DNA of 64,000 nucleotides from NCBI GenBank assembly GCA_950022655.1, contig OX465580.1:45568028-45632027 (forward strand). Reading direction: 5' to 3'. Under the pieces are notes generated by a model that saw only the letters and a program-made list of their open reading frames with translations, was not told where the DNA came from and ran no database searches. Position numbers and translations under genes: made by a program. Each line of letters starts with the position of its first letter. The stretch's first letter is position 1. Shown here piece by piece: positions 58,195 to 64,000 of the stretch. The DNA comes from Alentia gelatinosa (lineage: Eukaryota; Annelida; Polychaeta; Phyllodocida; Polynoidae).

Positions 58195-59649
58195 TGCGAT
58201 CCACTAACTGTTGAGGAAGAAAACAGATTGTGGACATCCGGTGCTTTCAGTTATTACTCTCCCATAGGTCTGAGAATTGCCATTTGGTATTTGAATACTA
58301 AATGTTTTGGTCTTCGCGGAAGGCAAGAGGCACGTCAAATGACGTGGGGAGATGTAAAAATAGAGGAAAAAAATGGAAAAGAAAGTATAACTTTCCCAGA
58401 AAGAGTTACCAAAACTAGACAAGGCAATATTTCGTCCGCTAGAGCGTTCGTCCCAACGAAGAACAGAAAAATTGCTGTCCCATTTTTCTTTTAAGAAAAT
58501 ATGAAAGCCATCGCCCAGTGGAAATGAATAGAGATGGGAGTCCCTTCTATCTGTGCGTGAACCATAGACGTTCTGCAAATTCCCAAATATGGTACGAATA
58601 AATGGCTGGGGAAAATTATGAAAATCTCATCTGAGAAAGCAGGAATCACGGGTAAAAAAATTAGCAATCACTCCATTAGAAACACAACCTGCTCTACATT
58701 GATTCACGCAGGAGTGCCTGCCAACTTAGTGGCCCAATTAAGCGGGCATAAATCAATTCAGAGTCTACAAAGCTATGCGATAGCCAGTGATGAACAACAA
58801 GAGGAGATGTACTCAATATTGAACATGGGAAATCGTGTATACCAACCGTTAAGAGCAGCGCGATCCGGCCAAGGAGTGCAGAAGGAGGTATGTGTTTCAG
58901 TCCTGTAAGTGTGAAGTGATGCAAAGCTATCTCCGATGACAACGTTAATCCTATATAAAGCACCATATTCCTTGAGTTTGCAAGTATAATTGCAAAATGA
59001 TGATTAAATAATTTCACATTTCACTTAATGGCACAATACCAGATCGATGATATTCCTCCAGTGGCTCCTACAAGACGTGGAGATGGCGACTTCCCGGCGG
59101 CGGCTCTTGGGGCTCCTCCCGTGCAGGTACAATAAATTTTGTCGACAGGGTTAAATATAATATTTGTGCAGAGTGTGCACAAGGCAATATGCTTATTTTC
59201 CTTTGAAATCTGTATGTATTTCACTTATAATTATTAATAAATCCATGGTTTATACATTTCAGACTCCGGGCCCAAATACTGAGATGGCAGTGGCGGTGAT
59301 AAATCGTCGTAGAGAGAGCATCGTTCCGGCAGCCCTGGGTGTTCGTGAGTTTCCTGTAGGTTGTTCTAAATAATTGATTTCCGATTTCATATGTATTTAT
59401 TGACATCGCGGGATTCCTGCTGTGATATTTGTAAATTTTTCCATCGATAAATAGACATAGTTGTTGATCTTGTAGGAGAATACTGATGATGATATCGCCC
59501 CCCCCCCCTGAAGCGACAGAAAGTGGAGACTGTCAGACGACCCATACCAGCATCGCAGCCTGTGGCTGAAGAACCTGAGGATGTAAGTGAACTAAAATTA
59601 TTAAAATATTACAGAATTAACATTGTGCAGAGTCAATTAATAATTTAAA

Positions 59650-59879
59650 ACAATTAACTATAATTAGAGGTAAACGAGGCTACAACGCGACTAACGAGCA
59701 AGTGACAGAGTCGAACCGCGGGCAAGACATTCCCGCCGTTTCACATTCACCCGTGCCCTACATATCTCGACCGCGAAAAAAAAATTTCCGACGGACTGAT
59801 AGCGTACCAACACGCTAACATCTAGCTGAGACTCGGGGACGCATCCGACGGCAGAATTTGATACAATTAACTATAATTA
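59650..59879. mobile_element. SINE-like insertion with 17-bp target duplication
   Basis: ACAATTAACTATAATTA occurs at 59650-59666 and again at 59863-59879, flanking a 196-bp insert. The insert has CpG-rich sequence unlike the AT-rich intron. On its minus strand it carries a D-arm-like TTAGCGTGTTGGTACGCTA and later GCGGTTCGACTC, resembling polymerase III A and B boxes but too far apart for a tRNA. A target duplication of this length fits LINE-driven retroposition. It lies in the last intron of the recombinase gene. Confidence 0.7.
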
Positions 59880-60034
59880 TTTCTCGTGGTATTTTGCAGG
59901 ATTACGATATACCAGCATCGATGTATGAGGAACTGAGAGAAGAGCACTTCGAAATCGTACCATATCGCCCCCCTGTCAAACAAAATCCGGGCCCCGCAGG
60001 GATTCTTGCAAGGAGCTCATATTGCCAGTGGTAA

Positions 60035-60510
60035 TTTCACCTTTAACATCAACATGTAGAGGGATAATCCAATAGTTAAGGCTGTAAAATAAGATATTTA
60101 TCCGAGTTTGTACTCAACACAGTTTGCTGACAAAGTTTTGTCAGTGGGTATTTTTTCCCGATAAAATGTATCGCGCGTGAAAATAGTAAAAATTAAAATG
60201 TGTTCAAAAGTTGATTAATGTTGATGTCTTCTCTAATATTGATGATATTACTATTCTACAAGATAGATAGCATAAACTGGCCTTGTTGAAGGAGCCTAAC
60301 TACGTAAAAATATAATATAATTACTTAATTTAAACCGTCTTGCTTTCTCTCGGCAGACATGTCCTTGTCCGTTGGGTTTTGTATCCGCAACTGCAACTAA
60401 CTCTGGTTGACGTTCAATCTCCAAACAGATTTGACCCTAGGCGTAACGTTGTTAAATATATGATGGAAGATTGACACTTCTCAATTGCCAACACTGCACG
60501 AAAAGTACGG
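60035..60510. other. 3' flank of the recombinase gene
   Basis: AT-rich with no frame of note. A short run 60355-60440 after TTCTCTCGGCAG could be one more exon-like stretch, but I see no homology. Confidence 0.35.
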
Positions 60511-60514
60511 CTTT

Positions 60515-61565
60515 ACATATGTATCCGAAACGCGTCTAACAGTAGGATTTTGCGTCTAGAAGTACGACCTGTTATCCGTCTCGTAGACGCCTTATCTCGT
60601 GGCGTATATGCATGTCCATGGTGTGGTCTTATATACGTCATATATACGCCTGATTCCATTGTATATACACCACCATCCAATAGTTCCGAGTTTTGCAACT
60701 TGGGGACACTACTGGTAGCATATTTCATTTGCCATTAACCATCCAAGTCTGTATTATATGAAAATTGCAATCCTATATTACCAATTTATTTTATAAAAAC
60801 CTAATTAAGTATAAATTGATTAATTACACACAGTAAACCTTTCATTATGTTGTTTTTTTAATTGTTTTTCTAATAGATCTTACTTTCAAACACCATTTCA
60901 ATGTGTGGACAGTCTTGGGCTAGCATATAAGGACCCTCTTCAAGGTTACCTATAGCTGACCACTGAAATCATCTTACCCCCGTGTGAATGCGACCGCACA
61001 GGTGTGAAAGCGGCCGCACACGTGTGAATGCGGCTGCACATGTTTACCCGGCCCCCACCCGACACCATAACACCTCACGGCGGGCAGTGGCGGGCATGGG
61101 CGGGCGGTCGGGGGTGGGGGAGGGTTTCCCACTGAGTCAACCTGTACAAACGCGGCTGGCGGCGGGCGGTGGGCAGCGGGCAGCAGGGGGGTTCTCACTG
61201 AGGCTGGCTGGGGGTGGCGTGGGGTGGTGGGGTAGGGGGTGGGGTTGGTAGGTGGCGGGTCAGTGTTGGTGCATCCTCTACCAACACCCACAGGACGGGG
61301 CGGGCCGCGGGTTTTGTATCATATATACGCCTGGCGTATATATATAGCACAGAGCATGTTTTATCTTGGATACGCCAGGCGTGAAATACAGCCAAGTCGC
61401 GCGCGTCTACATATGAAAACTACCTTGTAGACGCCCAAAACGCAGACGCAGATAAGAGGCGTATACAAATGTAAACAATGCACGATACAGCCGATATGTG
61501 CGTTATAGCGATGGCATATATATATATGTAAAATAGTGGTTTTCGTGCAGTGCAAGCGGAGTCGT
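60515..61565. mobile_element. TACGCC-family foldback element, copy 3
   Basis: The left arm has TTACATATGTATCCG, GCGTCTAGAAG and GTAGACGCCTTATCTCG, aligned with 45870-45960 of copy 2. The middle segment 60660-60900 matches copy 1, and a GC-rich block lies at 61020-61310. The right arm is ATATATACGCCTGGCGTATA, GATACGCCAGGCGTGAAATA, ending TAGTGGTTTTCGTGCAGTGC. TACGCC or GGCGTA appears more than ten times. It is the most complete copy. The proline- and glycine-rich frames are by-products of base composition. Confidence 0.75.
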
Positions 61566-61776
61566 GCTACAAGGGTTATCAGAAGGAGACATTAACGGCA
61601 CGTAAAGAATGTGCTAGGAGAGTGTGTGACTGACTGCGCATGCACTAAATCAAAACGTAAACTTCCGGTTAATAATTTCTTGTACAGGATGCCTTTCGAT
61701 ATAAACTTGACAAAGAGGGACTGCTATTAATGGCCAAATACGGTAAAGTTTGACTTTTTATGAACAATTTAAGATA

Positions 61777-61942
61777 TATAATAATAGGAAAACAACGTAA
61801 TTATACTTGTACTGCATGATTACCTCTTTCTGATCTGTCGAAATACCCACCTCCGTCTCCGATGTTGGTGGGTATTTCGACAGATCGGAAAGTCGGTTAT
61901 CATTCCGTACAAGTATAATAACATAGTTCTCCTATATTATGC
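61777..61942. mobile_element. 166-bp hairpin element
   Basis: GATCTGTCGAAATACCCACC at 61831 and its exact complement GGTGGGTATTTCGACAGATC at 61867 form the inner stem around a 15-base loop. The outer stem adds ATTATACTTGTAC with ATCAT and GTACAAGTATAAT, then AGGARAAC. Arms are about 75 bases with scattered mismatches. Confidence 0.85.
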
Positions 61943-63180
61943 AATTCAATAATTCTGATGAGTTCATTAATCGCAGTCTAACTGAGCAAATACACTAGAG
62001 TTCCTCTATTGTACTTCAGAAGTTCTCAATGTTTTCAGGTTGCCTTGGTTTTCATGTTTAAGTAGAACTAGTCTTGCTAACTTCCTTGGCTACTCCTCTT
62101 AGTTTAGTAAAAATTCAAAATTCCATCAATTCACCTTTATTTGTAAATTGAAAATTAGATAAATTACTGAAATGATATATTCAATACAAAATATTTCTTT
62201 TGTCATACCTGGAGTTAACCAACTGCTCCCGTAGCAACCATCATTGATCACATCCAATCAGCTTACTTTGCCCATAGTGAGAGTATCTTGTATTATAGTG
62301 CAACCAACAAGTACTTAGTTTTCCACATGGCCATTTGATGAACCATGTTCATATGGCTGACATTTTAGTTCTGATTAAATATAGTTTTTTTCCTCAAATT
62401 ATAGAATACCTGTGGTTTCCAAGGCAACATTGTCCAAAGTAAAGAATCTGAATATCATTACAGGAACTTCGTGGAGCCTATTAAGAGCCACTTTGAAGGG
62501 CTCATGCCTATTTACAGATAATTGCATGAAAATAGCCGATTTCAACACTCTGATGGAATATGGTTACCATGGCAACCACCCTGAGGATTATGAAAATAAG
62601 ATGTACAGATAGGCAACCTTGACTGAGACAGTCATTTTATAGGGTTTTATGCATATTCTGTATTAAATCTATTAGAATCCCAATATACCATATTTTGTGT
62701 CCATGGAAACAGAAATTTGGTTGCCATGGCAACAGAATTACTCAAACCTGTGGGAAAATAATGGCAATCATTAGTTCTCTTAGAGGCGGTCATTTTAAGG
62801 TGTCACATGTCTATATTTGTAGGAAAGAACTAATTTATGTGTTTTTGTTATATTTTTGGCGGCCATTTTGGATTTGGCTTGTAATTCGAAATTCCCACAT
62901 TTCCCAGAGGTTGGACCCAGATAGAATGAAAGAGCAGAATAAACTGCCCTAGGAACAATTCTCAAAAATCGGTAGGCTCAAAATGATTATGGGGCTGATG
63001 AAATGACCCCCTACTATGTAGCCTATCAAAGTGTACATGCACCACTGTCAAACATGTTTCTGTGTCCTATCGACTATGAAGGTGTTGTATTTGATTCAGC
63101 CGAATATTGCTACTAACACCAGCATGCAGTGACAGTGCAAACCGCAGAGTTGATGACATAAATAAGCTGCCCAACCGAAG
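61943..63180. other. No recognisable gene
   Basis: Apart from the X-box-like cluster, no motif-bearing frame. Frames at 62412-62612 and 62695-62952 include the palindromes and have no recognised domain. Confidence 0.4.
62414..62733. promoter_or_regulatory. Cluster of RFX X-box-like palindromes
   Basis: There are four sites of the form GTNNCC-2 bases-GGNAAC: GTTTCCAAGGCAAC (62415), GTTACCATGGCAAC (62563), GTGTCCATGGAAAC (62697) and GTTGCCATGGCAAC (62720). This is the imperfect inverted repeat bound by RFX factors. A cluster of four in 320 bases is unlikely by chance. They may belong to a repeat family rather than to a promoter; no adjacent gene is visible. Confidence 0.5.
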
Positions 63181-63196
63181 TGATAGGATAAAATCT

Positions 63197-63287
63197 AGAC
63201 GCCACTCGTTTGAGTTTGAGTTTACTTATGTCACACATACACAAAATGCGTGACATGAATAAACCCAGACTCAAACTCGTGACGTCT
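63197..63287. mobile_element. Foldback element, short relative of 55831-55971
   Basis: AGACGCCACTCGTTTGAGTT pairs with CAAACTCGTGACGTCT, and TTACTTATGTCACAC with CGTGACATGAATAA. It belongs to the same family as the hairpin at 55831 but lacks its central TTGTTGGCTCC segment. GGATAAAATCT just to its left mirrors AGATTTTATCC just right of the other copy. Confidence 0.75.
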
Positions 63288-63579
63288 CTTCATAGTACTT
63301 CCGAAAACCCCCAAGTTTTTTAAAGTTTTTTTTTTAAAGCAATCTTTTATTGATCTTTCCACATATCCATACATCATACAATTTGCAGCTCTGTAAAATA
63401 ACTTTCCGTGTTTTTTTCACACCATATCTTCACCATTTTAACCTTGTGGTCTCTTCTCATTGCTCTTTTTTTTAATTAAAACTTTGGAACAAATTTTCAA
63501 ACTATCGCATCTAATCAGCCTAACTTATTCAGTCCCTATCCTTTAAAAAAGTTACCACTTTTTTGTCTCTTTTTATCTG

Positions 63580-64000
63580 ATATTTCTTGGTATAATATTC
63601 TCTCAATCGCAAGTATTAGATCTAAATTTGATAACATAACTGCTGAGCTTGGAACTGGAACCTGAGATATAATTACAATTTCAGAATCATGGTTAAAAGA
63701 ATAAGAGAGTCCAACCAGCTACCAACTTAGAAATTATTATCAATATAGGTTAGATCGAAATTGGAAGGTTAACCCCCCTGACCCAATTCCTGAGATAGGA
63801 GGGGGGTCTGTGTTCATCCATAAAAAACTGGGTCACTCCATGACCAAATGAAATTTAATCACCTTAATAAGAGTTGGAAGGATATTGAGATACAAATACT
63901 GGTAACAACGAGAAAAGGGCAAAAATATTTCGTTATAGTAAATATATATAGACCAAGAGAAGAAAATATTAATATATTTTAGAACAGTCAAAAGATACAA
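63580..64000 (+). pseudogene. LINE AP-endonuclease domain, 5' part, runs off the window
   Basis: Frames read SIRSKFDNITAEL, DIITISESWLKE, YRLDRNWK, GGGSVFIHKKLGHS and then sequence ending IYRPREE-like. These are the AP-type endonuclease blocks of a non-LTR retrotransposon (S-E-S/T-WL with the catalytic Glu, the R-x-DR block, and GGG-V-hydrophobic). Stops occur near 63700, 63848 and 63890. The RT would lie beyond the right edge. The clade cannot be set from this domain alone. Confidence 0.7.

Larger units (their letters stand above)
57489..60034 (+). pseudogene. Crypton/DUF3504-type tyrosine recombinase gene, multi-exon, with indels
   Basis: The protein starts at ATG 57489 or 57555 (MDDLQGEFDIIL). 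Its core-binding part is FIKFCVSQGHTEKIED, then, one frame over at about 57800, MNILLANYFIKIRKQDE, YEPETLSSFYSSIKRYL and KKELKSQGKGNKPNR. An intron at 58031-58194 (GTAAGA...TTTTTCAG) joins in phase to CDPLTVEEENRLW. The catalytic domain has FGLRGRQEARQMTWGDV (Arg), FPERVTKTRQG, NHSIRNTTCSTLIHAG (H-X2-R), LSGHKSIQSLQSYA (His and Tyr). Downstream exons at 59043-59126, 59263 to about 59355, about 59475-59582 and 59900-60034 add a Pro-rich, acidic tail with KRQK. All four catalytic positions are kept. Single-base shifts near 57800, 58487, 58597 and 59499 are mostly at homopolymers, so the gene may be a young pseudogene or suffer sequencing errors. Confidence 0.75.

Overview
The window is repeat-dense, AT-leaning animal DNA with no bacterial features. 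It has spliced coding sequence, poly(A)-ended non-LTR retrotransposons, a Penelope-like element, Ty3/Gypsy and DIRS/Ngaro-type elements, a Crypton-type tyrosine recombinase gene, satellite-like arrays and many foldback elements. This mix is typical of a marine invertebrate (lophotrochozoan, cephalochordate, hemichordate or similar). The sequence alone does not let me name the species or phylum. Nearly all recognisable protein-coding sequence is mobile-element derived and mostly broken by stops and frameshifts.

Layout. 1-2485: 5' end of a Ty3/Gypsy element on the minus strand (LTR, tRNA-Pro-type primer site, gag, zinc knuckle, protease), running off the left edge. 4687-10810: an old LINE split by a near-complete Ngaro-type retroelement with A1-ORFs-B1-A2-B2 split direct repeats, gag, RT/RNase H and tyrosine recombinase. 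12490-13830: Penelope-like RT and GIY-YIG remnants interrupted by a palindromic element. 13885-14850: an inverted-repeat element holding a tRNA-like sequence. 15044-20657: a GC-richer DIRS-like element with a 1,462-bp internal tandem duplication. 20658-28100: gene-poor DNA. 28213-30437: L1-like LINE end. 30590-38690: hairpin elements and a 2.0-kb TIR element packed with roughly 63/251-bp tandem repeats. 40646-45027: three non-LTR/foldback insertions. 45840-50575: nested foldback elements, ending in a 3.2-kb inverted structure arranged A-B-A'-B'. 50576-57480: mostly nothing recognisable apart from one foldback cluster. 57555-60034: a multi-exon Crypton/DUF3504-type recombinase gene with an intronic SINE-like insertion. 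60515-64000: another foldback copy, a long hairpin, an X-box-like cluster and the start of a LINE endonuclease.

The most distinctive signal is a set of non-coding foldback elements. Each family reuses its own short word many times on both strands (GTCGTC, TTGTCG, GCGAT, TACGCC, GTGRCATAA, AGACA), and several share a terminal core close to GGCGTYYAC. They look like non-autonomous DNA transposons built from repeated binding sites. No transposase for them is visible in this window, so any function is inference. Three families of tyrosine-recombinase element also occur within about 50 kb.
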